The notes beneath the pieces were generated by a model that made no database searches, was not told the origin of the DNA, and saw nothing but the letters and a program-made list of their open reading frames with translations. Positions 35,392 to 45,290 of a DNA stretch of 64,000 nt are shown here, in pieces. Position 1 is the first letter of the stretch. Every line of letters starts with the position of its first letter. The stretch is from positions 47,970-111,969 of the forward strand of contig NZ_MVBC01000018.1 in the NCBI RefSeq assembly GCF_002007105.1, in the 5' to 3' direction. The DNA is from Hymenobacter sp. CRA2. Lineage in GTDB: Bacteria; Bacteroidota; Bacteroidia; Cytophagales; Hymenobacteraceae. The translations under genes were made by a program, and so were the position numbers.

Positions 35392-38300
35392 TTACGGCCG
35401 CCTCAGCGTCACGCTCATCAGACCGATAACCACGTCGTTGGCGAGGGCGCGCACGGTGAGGCTGTGGAGTTTTTTCTGCGGGTCGAGGGGCAGATCCAGC
35501 ACCGTGACCGCGCCGCCGTCGATGGCGCGGGTGCTGAAGCCCTTGATGCTGCTGTACTGGTCGAACTGGCCGCCGCGCACCACTTGACCGGTTTTCAGGT
35601 GCACCCGCGGCGGGTGCGGCGCACCGGTGCGGAAGGCCAGGCCGTCGTCGAGGTAGTCCTGCTCGATGGGCCACCACGAGTCGGGGTTGCGCAGCGCGAG
35701 GCGGGCCGTGCTGCCGTCGGTATAGCGCACCACGACTTCGCCGTTGTCGAGCTGGCTCTGCATGGGGTTGGTGGAGCCGGCCATGAGCAGGTAGGCGTGC
35801 GAGGCGCGGCCCTTGAGCGGCACGGTGGCCTGCTCCGGGTAGTTGTTCCACTGCGAGACGAAGAGCACGTTTTTGGCGCCCGCCGCCCCGGGCGTGCGCA
35901 GCGGCACGCCCATTGGCAGCACGATTTCACCCGCCGCGCCGGCCTGCCGGCGCAGGCCGGAGTCGTCGATGGCCGCTGCCGTGAGCGGGTAGCACCAGTT
36001 GCCGATGCCCTGGGTGGGCAGCTGCAGCGTAGGGCCCACCGGCCGCGGCGAGACGTACTTGCCCGTCTGAAAGATGTTGGTGACCTGATCGTTGAAGTAG
36101 CGCGTCAGGTTGATTGGACTCCACTGCGCATCGGCCGCCGCAGGGCTGCTCCAGGTAATCAGCTGCTGGGTGGCGGCGTCGGTAGGGGTGCGGCGCAGGG
36201 TTACGGCATTGTGGCCCGGCACCAGGGCGCTGGCCGGCACCACCAGCTCCGCCGACAAGCCGCGCGGCGGGATGGCCGGCACCGACCACGTTTGCCCCGC
36301 CCGCTCCACTCCCACTGCCGCCGTGGGCAAGGACGAGTTGTTGCGCACGCGCAGGCGCAGGCTGCCGTCGGGCTGCTCCAGGCAGGAGGCTATTTCCAGG
36401 GCGGGCTTTCGCTCCAGGGGCAGCGGCGCCCACCACGTCAGGCTTCCCTGCCGCAGCTGCACAAAGGCCGTGCGGCTGCCGGGCGTCTCCTTCAGGCCCG
36501 CGTCGAGGATGTTGCCTTTGATAGTCGGGTTTTCAAGCGCCTGCTGCGGGTCGAACACCTTGGTCATGACGGCCCGGGAGGCCACCACTTTTATGGCGCC
36601 CCCGGCGCCCGGCACCACCTGCGCCCCGCCCGGCACCGGCCCCAGCCAGTTGATTTCCACGCGGTAGTGCGCCGCCGGCTCGGCCTGCACTTCAATGCCC
36701 GGCTGCCCCACGGCGTCGTCCCGGTTGGTCCAGCGGGCCGGCCGGCCGTTTACCGTCAGGCTTTGCACGTGCTCGGCCAGGGCGGGCAGCTGCAGCCGCA
36801 GCGCCAGGCGTTTCGGCAACCGCGGCGTCAGCTGGTACACCTCGCGCTGACCCTGGCGGCGGAAACGAAACGTTATGTCGGGCACTATCAGGGCCGCCGA
36901 ATCCCAGGCGGCGGGCAGGCCGGGGCGCACCAGCAGGGTGTCGTGCAGAGCATCGGGCTGGATGCCGAACAAGCCTTCGACCAGAGAGCGGGCGGCCACG
37001 CCGATGGGGTCGGCGAAGTCGCGGTACAGCTCGCCGCGATGGGCGTCGTAGAAGCTGATTTGCTGAAAGTTGCCGGGGCTGCTGCCCAGGTACATGCTTT
37101 CGAGCAGCGCGCTTTTCCAGAGCCCAAAGGCATCGGCAGCACGGCCGGCCCGCCAGTAAGCCAGCGAGGCGTGCAGATTTTCGGCCAGCACCACGTTGTT
37201 CAGCGACCAGTCGTAGGGCTGCCAGTTGGTGGTCGAGAGCAAATAATAGCCGCCCTCCAGCAGGCCCGCGGCGCGCACCGGAATATGGGGCAGCTGGGTA
37301 TCCACGTAGCGCAGGGCCTGGTAGGCCTGAAAGGCATCGGGCACTTCCGAGTCGATGGCGTGGTAAATGGTCCACAAGCCGGCGGCAGGATGCAGTTTTT
37401 TTCGGCCCAGCGCGTCCTGAAATTCGGCATACCAGCCCTGCTCGGGCAGCCACAGCCGCGTGTTCAGCGCCTGCCGGATCTTGGTGGCTTCCTGCCGGTA
37501 GGGCGCCGGGTTCTGCCCAATGAGCGCGGCCAGCTCGGCGGCCATCTTGTGGGCCAGGTAGTTGTAGGCCGAAGAATGCGTGACACCGCCACCGCTGTAC
37601 TGCAGCGCGTCGGAGGCCCAAATGGCGGCGTAGGCGTCGTAGAGCCCGTCGCCGTCGGGGTCGAAGTTGCGCTTTTCCCAGGCCAAGTGCCGCTGCAGCA
37701 GCGGCCACATTTCGCGGGCAAAAGCCAGGTCGCCGGTCCAGCGCAGGTGGCGCAGCAGCTCGTCGATGAACACCAGGTTCATGTCGTAGTGGTGGGCGCG
37801 GAAGTCGCCGTCGGGGTTGCGGCTGATGTAGCCTGCCGAGTACACGCTGGTGCCCAGCTTTTCCTGCGAGCGGGCCAGGTTCAGGGCCGTGTCCATCACC
37901 ACCGGCCCGGTTTGCGGCTGCGTCAGCTGCGACTGGGCGTAGGCCCGAAAGTGCATCTGCGCCCGCTCGTGCCAGCCCAGCGGGTCGGCGGCGTAGGGCC
38001 CGCGCCAGCCGTTGAGGCGCATGCGCCAGGCTACCGCGCCGTGCAGGTACGAGGGCGCCTCCCAGATGGCATCGGCCGCCACGCTCAAGGCCCCGCCCAG
38101 GGTATTCAGGTACGCATCCGGCGTGCTCACCTGCACGCGGCTGGCTAGCTGCTGCCGGGCGGCTTCGGCCTGCGCAAAGGCCTTCGGCAGGTCGGGGTAG
38201 CGCAGTGCCGAAACTTTGGCGCCGGCCTCGGCTGGCTTCTGCACGGCGAAGTACAGCACCTCGCCCGGCTTAGCCCCTACCCGGCCCGCCAGCACCGGCG

Positions 38301-39102
38301 CGACGCTCGATGGAGCCGCGGCCCAGCACTCCGCGGGCGTCTGCTGCCGGGCGGCGTCGCCTACGTGCGTGGCGGCAGTAACCGGGGCCACGCCCAGCAG
38401 CTGCGGCCGCCCCGACGGAGCCGGGTCATTTTTGGGCGGCTGACCAAACGTGAGTACAAACGCATTGCCGCGCAGCTGAAACTCGTTGCCTGCGCAGTAC
38501 TCAGGCTTCAGGTAAAAGCTCGATTCGGGGTCGGCGCCGATGTCGCCGTCGCGGCTGAATTTCTTGCCCGTGGCGCCGCCGAAGGCCCACACCACCTGCA
38601 CTTGCTGCGGGGCCACGTGCTCAAACTCGACCTTTATCACCATGCCTTCCGCGTCGACCAGGGCCAGCACCGTCAGGCGCAACTGCCCCTGCGGACCCAG
38701 CAAGGGGTCCTGAATGCGGTAGAGCATGGTGCCCGGCCGGTAGCGCGCCTCGATGCTGTCGGCCTTGATGAGCCACTTGCTGCGGCCACCGGCTACCAAG
38801 CCAAACTTCAAATTGCCGCCCATACCGGGCAGGTACAGGGCAAACTCGGGCAGGTCGCCGGCCTCCACGCGGAAGGCGGTGTGGGTGCCGTACAGCGCCC
38901 GGGTAAAGCGCCGGTTGCCGTTGCGGATGACAAAATCGGTGCCGGCGGGGCGGTAGCGCAACGCGCGCGGCTGCTGGTGCCGAAGTGGCTGACCAGATGG
39001 TGCCTGAGCCACGGCGGGCCGGGCCAGCAAGGCAGCAGCCCAAGCCAGCAAGCCAAGGCGCCAGCAGCGAGCAAACAAGCGGGTGGTGCGCAGGATGAGC
39101 AA
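35392..39102 (-). CDS. Large DUF4450 / rhamnosidase-like exported protein
   Basis: The 1236-residue protein has an N-terminal signal (LLAWAAALLARPAVAQA), a DUF4450-type beta domain with DFVIRNGNRRFTRALYGTHT near 55-75, and an (alpha/alpha)6 barrel in the middle with YLHGAVAWRMRLNGWRG, HHYDMNLVFIDELLRHLRW and DPDGDGLYDAYAAIWASDA. A beta-rich C-terminus follows. The layout resembles GH78 alpha-L-rhamnosidase-like or glycogen-debranching-like enzymes, and DUF4450 proteins recur in pectin loci. The catalytic pair cannot be named with certainty. It lies between the 722-residue protein and SusD on the same strand. Confidence 0.78.
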   Translation of the reverse strand: MLILRTTRLFARCWRLGLLAWAAALLARPAVAQAPSGQPLRHQQPRALRYRPAGTDFVIRNGNRRFTRALYGTHTAFRVEAGDLPEFALYLPGMGGNLKFGLVAGGRSKWLIKADSIEARYRPGTMLYRIQDPLLGPQGQLRLTVLALVDAEGMVIKVEFEHVAPQQVQVVWAFGGATGKKFSRDGDIGADPESSFYLKPEYCAGNEFQLRGNAFVLTFGQPPKNDPAPSGRPQLLGVAPVTAATHVGDAARQQTPAECWAAAPSSVAPVLAGRVGAKPGEVLYFAVQKPAEAGAKVSALRYPDLPKAFAQAEAARQQLASRVQVSTPDAYLNTLGGALSVAADAIWEAPSYLHGAVAWRMRLNGWRGPYAADPLGWHERAQMHFRAYAQSQLTQPQTGPVVMDTALNLARSQEKLGTSVYSAGYISRNPDGDFRAHHYDMNLVFIDELLRHLRWTGDLAFAREMWPLLQRHLAWEKRNFDPDGDGLYDAYAAIWASDALQYSGGGVTHSSAYNYLAHKMAAELAALIGQNPAPYRQEATKIRQALNTRLWLPEQGWYAEFQDALGRKKLHPAAGLWTIYHAIDSEVPDAFQAYQALRYVDTQLPHIPVRAAGLLEGGYYLLSTTNWQPYDWSLNNVVLAENLHASLAYWRAGRAADAFGLWKSALLESMYLGSSPGNFQQISFYDAHRGELYRDFADPIGVAARSLVEGLFGIQPDALHDTLLVRPGLPAAWDSAALIVPDITFRFRRQGQREVYQLTPRLPKRLALRLQLPALAEHVQSLTVNGRPARWTNRDDAVGQPGIEVQAEPAAHYRVEINWLGPVPGGAQVVPGAGGAIKVVASRAVMTKVFDPQQALENPTIKGNILDAGLKETPGSRTAFVQLRQGSLTWWAPLPLERKPALEIASCLEQPDGSLRLRVRNNSSLPTAAVGVERAGQTWSVPAIPPRGLSAELVVPASALVPGHNAVTLRRTPTDAATQQLITWSSPAAADAQWSPINLTRYFNDQVTNIFQTGKYVSPRPVGPTLQLPTQGIGNWCYPLTAAAIDDSGLRRQAGAAGEIVLPMGVPLRTPGAAGAKNVLFVSQWNNYPEQATVPLKGRASHAYLLMAGSTNPMQSQLDNGEVVVRYTDGSTARLALRNPDSWWPIEQDYLDDGLAFRTGAPHPPRVHLKTGQVVRGGQFDQYSSIKGFSTRAIDGGAVTVLDLPLDPQKKLHSLTVRALANDVVIGLMSVTLRRP

Positions 39103-39219
39103 ATCGTTTTCGCCCGGGGCTGGGCCGTGGGATGGTGAGCGGTAAGGTAGGAAGCCCGGCTTTCGGCTGCGCGGGCAGCGAAAAACCGGGCTTACCAGGA
39201 CAGCAGTCAGCGGGCCATG

Positions 39220-40740
39220 CTAGTACCCCGGGTTCTGGGCATACAGGCCCGGGGTGGCGCTCAGCTCGCTCTGCGGCACGGGGTAGATGATGTAGTTGGG
39301 CACCACCTGCTGGATCTTGCCGCCCGGGTTTTCGCGCGCAATCCAGTCGTTCATCACCGTCAGCACAAGGCCCGTGCGCACCAGATCGTGCCAGCGCAGG
39401 CCCTCGGCGGCAAACTCGCGGCGGCGCTCCTCCATCAGCTGCGGCAGCGTGATGCTGGTGAGAGCCGACAGCCCGGCGCGGGCGCGCACCTGGTTCACCA
39501 GGGCCGCGGCGTCGCCGGCCGAGCCGCCGCTACGCAACAGGGCTTCGGCTTTGAGCAGCAGCACGTCGGCGTAGCGCATGGTGATGAAGTTGATGGGCCA
39601 GTCGGTGCCGCCGGTGCCGCGGCCGGCGGCGCTGATGTACTTCTTGAACAGCGAGCGGTTTTCCGTGAAGGCGGGGTTGGTGGTGGTGTAGCCTGTCTGG
39701 ATGGCGAAGGCTTTGCGCGGGTCGTTGGCGGCGTAGGAGGTCAGCAGGTCGGTCGAAACGGGCTTGATTTCGATGCCGCGCGAGTCGAACGGAATGCCCA
39801 GCGAGGTGAAGTAGCCGGGGGGCACCAGCAGCCCAGGGTGCGTAGCGCCGTTGCCCACGATGTACTGCACGTCGAAGAGTACCTCGGCGTTGTTTTCGTT
39901 GGCGTAGGAGAAGACGTTGCCGTAGGCGCTCGGGGCCGAGCCGGTGGCCGTAATCAGCGCGTAGCGGGCCGTGCCGCGAGCGTTGATGATGTCGTCGAGC
40001 AGGGTGATGGCGGCGGCGTAGTCGTTGGTAGCCAGGCCCGGGCCCGCGATGTTGTACGTGGGGCCCGAGCGCGTGAGGTACACCAGTGCCAGCAGGCCCT
40101 TGGCCGCGCCGGTGGAGGCCCGACCCACGTTGGCGCCGGTGTAGGTGGTGGCCAGGTTGGTGGTGGCAAAGGTCAGGTCTGCGATGATCAGCTCGTAGAC
40201 CTGGGCCACGGGCGCCCGCCCGATTTTGGCTACTTCCTCGGGGCCCACGGCGCGCTCAATCAGCGGCACCGCCCCGAAGGTGCGCACCAGGTCGAAGTAG
40301 TGAAAGGCGCGCAGGAACCGGGCTTCGGCCTCGTAGCGCTTGCGCAGCGTCTCGTTCAGCACGGCGCCGCCGCGCTCGTTCAGCTGGTCCAGAAACAGGT
40401 TGGCCCGGTAGATGGCGTTGTAGTCCTGGGCCCACGTGTCGCTCACGTAGGGGTTGATGGCCAGCGTGGAGTTGAAGTTGTTGATCGGGTCCCAGTCGCG
40501 CACGCCCTGGCTGCTCACGCCGTAAATGTTGTCGGAACGAATTTCGGAGAGGACGAGCAGGCGGTCGGGGTAGCCGCGCAGCTGGCTGTACACGGCGGTC
40601 AGGGCCTGGTCGAAATCGGTGGCCGTCTGGTAGAAGTCCGGCACCGAGCCGTTGGACAGCGGGTTCTGGTCCAGGTCTTTCTCGCAGCTGCCCAGGCTCA
40701 GCAGCGCGGCGGCCAGCAAGAAGGTATATAGCTTTTTCAT
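39220..40740 (-). CDS. SusD/RagB-family glycan-binding lipoprotein
   Basis: The 506-residue lipoprotein (signal MKKLYTFLLAAALLSLGSC, lipidated Cys19) shows the SusD landmarks: LDQNPLSNG near 24-32, the TPR-like helices including RYEAEARFLRAFHYFDLVRTFG, and the end segment MEERRREFAAEGLRWHDLVR followed by NYIIYPVPQSEL. It sits on the cell surface and captures glycan for the partner SusC channel encoded just upstream. The C-terminal PGLYAQNPGY is typical. Being paired with this SusC and pectin enzymes, it probably binds rhamnogalacturonan oligosaccharides. Confidence 0.96.
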   Translation of the reverse strand: MKKLYTFLLAAALLSLGSCEKDLDQNPLSNGSVPDFYQTATDFDQALTAVYSQLRGYPDRLLVLSEIRSDNIYGVSSQGVRDWDPINNFNSTLAINPYVSDTWAQDYNAIYRANLFLDQLNERGGAVLNETLRKRYEAEARFLRAFHYFDLVRTFGAVPLIERAVGPEEVAKIGRAPVAQVYELIIADLTFATTNLATTYTGANVGRASTGAAKGLLALVYLTRSGPTYNIAGPGLATNDYAAAITLLDDIINARGTARYALITATGSAPSAYGNVFSYANENNAEVLFDVQYIVGNGATHPGLLVPPGYFTSLGIPFDSRGIEIKPVSTDLLTSYAANDPRKAFAIQTGYTTTNPAFTENRSLFKKYISAAGRGTGGTDWPINFITMRYADVLLLKAEALLRSGGSAGDAAALVNQVRARAGLSALTSITLPQLMEERRREFAAEGLRWHDLVRTGLVLTVMNDWIARENPGGKIQQVVPNYIIYPVPQSELSATPGLYAQNPGY

Positions 40741-40832
40741 GGCTTGGCGGGAGGAAGAAAGGAAGAGTTTAGGAGCGCGACGCGGGCGGAGCTACGAAGC
40801 TTTTGCGTCTCGCTGCTCTGTACTCACATCTA

Positions 40833-43800
40833 CTAAAAAGTGGCGTTCAGGCCCAGAATCAGGGTTTTGGCCAGCGGCAGCCCGCCGTAGTCCACGCCCG
40901 AGGTGAAGGTGCTGCCGTTGTCGGTATTCACCGCGTCGGGGTTGTAGCCGCCGTAGTACTTGTCGTGGCCGAACCAGTTTTCCGCCGTCACATAGATGCG
41001 CATGCCCTGCGCCACTTTCTTCGGCACCAGCAGGCCCAGGTCGTAGCCCAGCGTGATGTTGCGCACGCGGTAGTAGTCGGAGGAGTACAGCCAGTCGGAG
41101 TTTTTGAGGAAGCCGAAGTTGGCGTACACCTTGCCCTTTTCGCCGTTGCCGGGGTCTTCGGGGCTGCGCCACCGCTCGCGCGAGTGGCCGAGGGCGTTTT
41201 CGAGGTAGCTCACCGAGGTGCGGTCGATGGCGCGGCCCAGCAGCGAGTAGATGGAGCCGCCGTTCTGCCCCTGAATGAGCACGCTCAGGTCGAAGCCCTT
41301 GTACTTGAAGGTGTTGGTGATGCCCCAGGTGTACTTTGGGTTGGGCTGACCCAGAATCTGCCGGTCGTTCGTGTCGATTTTACCGTCGCCGTTGTAGTCC
41401 TCGTAGCGCGGGTCGCCGGCTTTCTGGTTGCCAAACAGGGCCGCGCCGCCGTCGATGTCGGCCTGCGACAGAATGCCCGTTTGCTTCACCACGTAGATGG
41501 AGTACATGGGCTGGCCCACTTGCAGAATGCTGTTGGGCTCGTTGGCCACCGACGTTACCTCAATGGGGGCGTCGCCCGGGCCCAGGTGCTTCACCTCGTT
41601 CTCGTTGTGGGAGAAGTTGACGGAGGTATTCCACACGAAGGCGTTGTTCAGGTTGTGGGTGGTCAGCTCCACTTCCCAGCCGCGGTTCTCCACTTCGCCG
41701 ATGTTCACCAGGTTGGTGGGAAAGCCCGAGGCCGTGTTGATGGGCACGTTCAGCAGCAGGTCCTTGCTGGTTTTGGTGTAGTAGTCGAAGGTGGCGTAGA
41801 TGCGGTTCTTCAGCAGGCCCACGTCGAGGCCGAAGTCGAGGGTGCGGTTCCGCTCCCACTTCAGCAGGTCGTTGGGGGCACGGTTCGGGGCCTGGCCGGT
41901 GGCCAGCGAGCCGCTGCTGCCCCCGAAGGCGTAGTTGTAGAAGCCCAGCGTCTGCTTGCTGTTGTAGTCGCCGATGCTGTTGTTGCCCGAGAAGCCGATG
42001 CTGGCGCGCAGCTTCAGGTCGCTAAGGGCGGGCACGGCGGCCATGAAGTTTTCCTGCGAGATGCGCCAGCCCACCGAGGCGGCCGGGAAGATGCCGAACT
42101 GGTACTGCGAGCCGAAGCGCGACGAGCCGTCGCGGCGGATGCTGGTGCTCAGCAGGTACTTGCTCAGGTAGCTGTACTGCAGGCGGCCGAAGTAGGAAAT
42201 CAGCACGCTCCGGCTCTCAGTCGTGTTGTTGGAGCCCGTGCCGGTGATGTTGGTGGCCGCGTTCAGGGTGGTCACCGTGTTGTTGATGAAGCCGCCCGAG
42301 GCCGCCAGGCGCACGTTGTCAATTTTGGCCGTGTTGTAGGAGTAGCCGGCCAGCAGCGTAAAGTCGTGCTTATCGGCCAGGGTCTTGCTGTAGGTCAGCG
42401 TATTTTCGTTGACGAAGGTCTGCCGGCGGTAGCCGCTGTACGAGCCCGAGGCCAGCGAGGTGGGCAGGTTGCGCGCGGGCGGCGTGTAGGACTTGCCCTC
42501 CACGTCGTTGTTGTCCAGGTTCAGCGTGGTGCGGAAGCGCAGGTCGCGCACCAGTTCCAACTCGGCGTACAGGGTGCTGAGCGTGCGAAACGAGGTGGTG
42601 CGCCCGATGGAGTTTTCCAGCTGCTTCACCGGGCTCGACGTGGAGACGCCCCAGCGGTAGGGGTCGTACTTGCCGTAGCCCGTGGAGACGCCGGCCGTGT
42701 CCTCCACCACCGGCGCCATCGACACGAGCTGGTGCAGGCGGTTGTCCTTGCCTTCCACGCCGGGGTCGTCGGTGACGGAGTAGGTCGGGTTCACATTCAG
42801 GCCGAATTTGAGGCGGTTGCTGGCCTTCACTTCCACGTTGGCGCGGGCCGAATACCGCTTGTAATCCAGCCCCTTGATGAAGCCCATTTGATTGGTGTAG
42901 TTGCCCGACACGTAGTAGTTCACGTTGTCGGTGGCGCCGCTGGCGGCCACCTGGTAGCTCTGCGTGCCGCCGGTGCGGAAGGCTTCGTCCTGCCAGTCGA
43001 TGTACTGCAGGCCCGGGTGCCCGGGCAGGGCCCACCGCGGGTCCTTCATGATGTTGGTGTTGACGACCCCGGCCGCAATGGGCGTTGTGGGGTTGTCCTG
43101 GTTGTAAATCGTGCGCCGGGTGTTGTTGTCCTGCGAGGCCAGGTGCGGCGGGCCGTTAGGCTTCTGGGTGGCCACCCAGTTGGCATCGATCCACTCCGAG
43201 GCGCGCTCCACCCATTCGTCGCCGCTGAGTAAGTCCAGCTTCTTGGCGGGGCGGCTCACGCCCACGTAGGTGTTGAAGCTGATCTGCGGCTTGCCCGTTT
43301 TGCCGCGCTTGGTGGTGATGATAACCACCCCGTTGGCGGCACGCGAGCCGTAGATGGCGGCCGCGGCCGCGTCCTTCAGCACCTGAATGGACTCGATGTC
43401 GTTGGGGTTGAGGTTGTCGAGCGGGCTGCCGTTGGCGTAGCGTCCGCCGCCATTCTGCGAGGCGTTGTCCAAGGGAAAGCCGTCGAGGACGTAGAGCGGC
43501 TCGTTGCCGGCCGAGATGGAGCCCGCGCCGCGCACCTGCACGCTCAGGCCGCGGCCCGGCACACCGGTATTTTGCTGCACGCGCACGCCGGCCATCTGGC
43601 CCACCAGCGCCTGATCCACGCGCGTCAGCGGCCGCTCCTCCACCTTGCTCACGTCGAAGGTGGCAATAGCCCCGGTCACGTCGGCTTTCTTCTGCGTGCC
43701 GTAGCCCACCACCACCACTTCCTCCAGCGCCTTGGTGTCTTCCAGCAGCGTTACGGTAAAGGTTTCGGCGCCCGAAAACTTGCGCTCCACCGTCTGGAAG

Positions 43801-44081
43801 CCCACGAAGCTGAACACCAGCGTTCCGCTCGTTTCGGGCACCGACAGGGCAAAGCTACCGTCGGGGCCGGTGGTGGCGCCGCGCGCCGTGCCTTTCAGCG
43901 CCACGGTCACCCCCGGCAGGGCCTCGCCCTTGTTGGAGACGACCTTACCCGACAGCTGCCATTCGGCCGGGGAAGCTTCCGTGGCCTGCGCCCGCAGGGG
44001 CAGCAGGCCCGGCGCGGCCAGCAGCAGCAGCGACAGCGCTGCCGTGGGCCGGTACCGTAGCCATGCGTAGTTTTTGTTCAT
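40833..44081 (-). CDS. SusC/RagA-family TonB-linked outer-membrane transporter
   Basis: The 1082-residue transporter has a signal peptide ending near AQA (residues 31-33), a carboxypeptidase-like domain (LSGKVVSNKGEALPGVTVAL), a Ton box and SusC signature (EEVVVVGYGTQKKADVTGAI, about 120-139), and a plug with YVLDGFPLDN, IESIQVLKDAAAAAIYGS and NGVVIITTKRGK. The barrel ends in LILGLNATF with terminal Phe. With the SusD downstream it forms the glycan import pair. It heads the minus-strand operon susC-susD-DUF4450 and beyond, and a palindromic candidate operator lies about 95-110 nt upstream of its start. Confidence 0.97.
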   Translation of the reverse strand: MNKNYAWLRYRPTAALSLLLLAAPGLLPLRAQATEASPAEWQLSGKVVSNKGEALPGVTVALKGTARGATTGPDGSFALSVPETSGTLVFSFVGFQTVERKFSGAETFTVTLLEDTKALEEVVVVGYGTQKKADVTGAIATFDVSKVEERPLTRVDQALVGQMAGVRVQQNTGVPGRGLSVQVRGAGSISAGNEPLYVLDGFPLDNASQNGGGRYANGSPLDNLNPNDIESIQVLKDAAAAAIYGSRAANGVVIITTKRGKTGKPQISFNTYVGVSRPAKKLDLLSGDEWVERASEWIDANWVATQKPNGPPHLASQDNNTRRTIYNQDNPTTPIAAGVVNTNIMKDPRWALPGHPGLQYIDWQDEAFRTGGTQSYQVAASGATDNVNYYVSGNYTNQMGFIKGLDYKRYSARANVEVKASNRLKFGLNVNPTYSVTDDPGVEGKDNRLHQLVSMAPVVEDTAGVSTGYGKYDPYRWGVSTSSPVKQLENSIGRTTSFRTLSTLYAELELVRDLRFRTTLNLDNNDVEGKSYTPPARNLPTSLASGSYSGYRRQTFVNENTLTYSKTLADKHDFTLLAGYSYNTAKIDNVRLAASGGFINNTVTTLNAATNITGTGSNNTTESRSVLISYFGRLQYSYLSKYLLSTSIRRDGSSRFGSQYQFGIFPAASVGWRISQENFMAAVPALSDLKLRASIGFSGNNSIGDYNSKQTLGFYNYAFGGSSGSLATGQAPNRAPNDLLKWERNRTLDFGLDVGLLKNRIYATFDYYTKTSKDLLLNVPINTASGFPTNLVNIGEVENRGWEVELTTHNLNNAFVWNTSVNFSHNENEVKHLGPGDAPIEVTSVANEPNSILQVGQPMYSIYVVKQTGILSQADIDGGAALFGNQKAGDPRYEDYNGDGKIDTNDRQILGQPNPKYTWGITNTFKYKGFDLSVLIQGQNGGSIYSLLGRAIDRTSVSYLENALGHSRERWRSPEDPGNGEKGKVYANFGFLKNSDWLYSSDYYRVRNITLGYDLGLLVPKKVAQGMRIYVTAENWFGHDKYYGGYNPDAVNTDNGSTFTSGVDYGGLPLAKTLILGLNATF

Positions 44082-44127
44082 GGTTGTGAGGGAAGTAGAG
44101 TGGGAAACTGCGTCTGGAATCGAAAGC

Positions 44128-44134
44128 CAAACTA
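44128..44134 (-). promoter_or_regulatory. Candidate -7 element for susC
   Basis: TAGTTTG on the minus strand, 47 nt before the start codon, resembles the TAnnTTTG element, with TTTG about 15 nt further upstream. The 377-nt gap 44082-44458 otherwise holds the operator-like sites described separately and no gene. Confidence 0.3.
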
Positions 44135-44175
44135 TTTGCCCACCTCACCCAAACTGTCCTGTAGAGTGCTGTTTG

Positions 44176-44191
44176 GTGAGTGAGTACTCAC
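44176..44191. promoter_or_regulatory. Candidate operator upstream of susC
   Basis: GTGAGTGAGTACTCAC contains the perfect 12-bp palindrome GTGAGTACTCAC (44180-44191). It lies about 45 nt upstream of the susC -7 element. A related GTGAGTAC occurs at 44350-44357 before the acetylesterase gene, and the longer form is shared with 31314-31329. Confidence 0.45.
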
Positions 44192-44458
44192 AATATTTTA
44201 CAACTGCTATACTAAGTCCAGTCCTACCTACCCCATTTCACCATATCGCAACTAGCCCAACCAGCTGATTAGCTGCTGATTTCACCCGTCGTTTGCAGTA
44301 GAAAAGTCGTGCGGTTACCTTTTTTTCGGTGCCCTGTGCCTGGCTACAGGTGAGTACCCGAAGGGCAGCTGTAGCGGCTTGGCGAACATTGGTGTAGTTC
44401 AGCCGAGGCAGGTACCTAACGCGCCGTCCGGCTATGTCACCACCAACGGTATACTGCC

Positions 44459-45235
44459 ATGCTGCACCTGCGTTTCTGGGCCCTTCTGGTCCTGCTCCTG
44501 CTCACCCACACGGCCTCGCGCCCGGCCCGGCGGCCCACGCTCTACCTCATCGGCGACTCCACCGTGCGCAACGGCGCGGGCAAAGGCGCCGACCGGATGT
44601 GGGGCTGGGGCAGCTTCCTGGCCGAGCACTTCGACACCACGCGTATTCGCATCAGCAACCAGGCCATCGGCGGGCGCAGCAGCCGCACCTTCCTCACCGA
44701 GGGCCGCTGGGGCAACATCCTGCACACCCTGCAGCCCGGCGACTACGTGCTGATGCAGTTCGGCCACAACGACGGCGGCCCCGTCAACGACACGCTGCGC
44801 GCCCGCGGCACGCTCAAGGGCATCGGCCCCGAAACGGAGGACATCCGCAACCTGCTCACCCAGCAGGCCGAAACGGTGCATACCTACGGCTGGTATATGC
44901 GACGCTACGTGGCCGACACCAAGGCCCGGGGCGCCACGCCCATTGTGTGCTCGTTGGTGCCGCGCAACGTGTGGCAAGGCGGCCGGGTGCAGCGCAACGC
45001 CGCCGATTACGCCGGCTGGGCGGCCGCCGTGGCCAAAAGCGAAAACGCCTACTTCATCGACCTGAACGAGCGGGTGGCCCGGCAGTACGATGCCCTCGGC
45101 GACGAGCAACAGCTCAAGGCCACCTACTTCGTGCAGGACCACACCAACGAGGCCGGCGCCCGCCTGAACGCGGCCACCGTGGTGCAGGGCATCAGGGACC
45201 TGAAAAAATGCCCGCTGCGCAAGTACCTGCGCTGA
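44459..45235 (+). CDS. Rhamnogalacturonan acetylesterase-like SGNH hydrolase (CE12)
   Basis: The 258-residue exported enzyme has the CE12 motif set: YLIGDSTVRNGAGKG (nucleophile Ser in GDST), NQAIGGRSSRTFLTEGRW, QFGHNDGG (GxND), and the C-terminal D-x-x-H in VQDHTNEAGARLNA. It removes acetyl groups from galacturonic acid in rhamnogalacturonan I so that other enzymes can reach the backbone. The first 20 residues (LRFWALLVLLLLTHTA) form the signal peptide. It is divergent from susC and followed by a strong terminator. Confidence 0.92.
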   Translation: MLHLRFWALLVLLLLTHTASRPARRPTLYLIGDSTVRNGAGKGADRMWGWGSFLAEHFDTTRIRISNQAIGGRSSRTFLTEGRWGNILHTLQPGDYVLMQFGHNDGGPVNDTLRARGTLKGIGPETEDIRNLLTQQAETVHTYGWYMRRYVADTKARGATPIVCSLVPRNVWQGGRVQRNAADYAGWAAAVAKSENAYFIDLNERVARQYDALGDEQQLKATYFVQDHTNEAGARLNAATVVQGIRDLKKCPLRKYLR

Positions 45236-45256
45236 CCTGCCTACCCGCCGCAAATG

Positions 45257-45290
45257 CAAACGGGGGCAGCCGCTTGGCCGCCCCCGTTTG
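45257..45290 (+). terminator. Terminator after the acetylesterase gene
   Basis: Arms AAACGGGGGC and GCCCCCGTTT plus an inner GCC/GGC pair form a long stem 22 nt past the stop codon, followed by TTGG. Confidence 0.75.

Noticed and set aside
35329..38148. 939-codon plus-strand frame opposite the DUF4450 gene
   Set aside because: Rich in Gly, Arg, His and Gln without any recognisable fold, while the minus-strand frame has a signal peptide and barrel motifs.
39217..40731. 504-codon plus-strand frame opposite susD
   Set aside because: Antisense shadow; the SusD landmarks and lipobox are on the minus strand.
40803..43232. 809-codon plus-strand frame opposite susC
   Set aside because: Val/His/Gly-rich shadow of a clear SusC gene.
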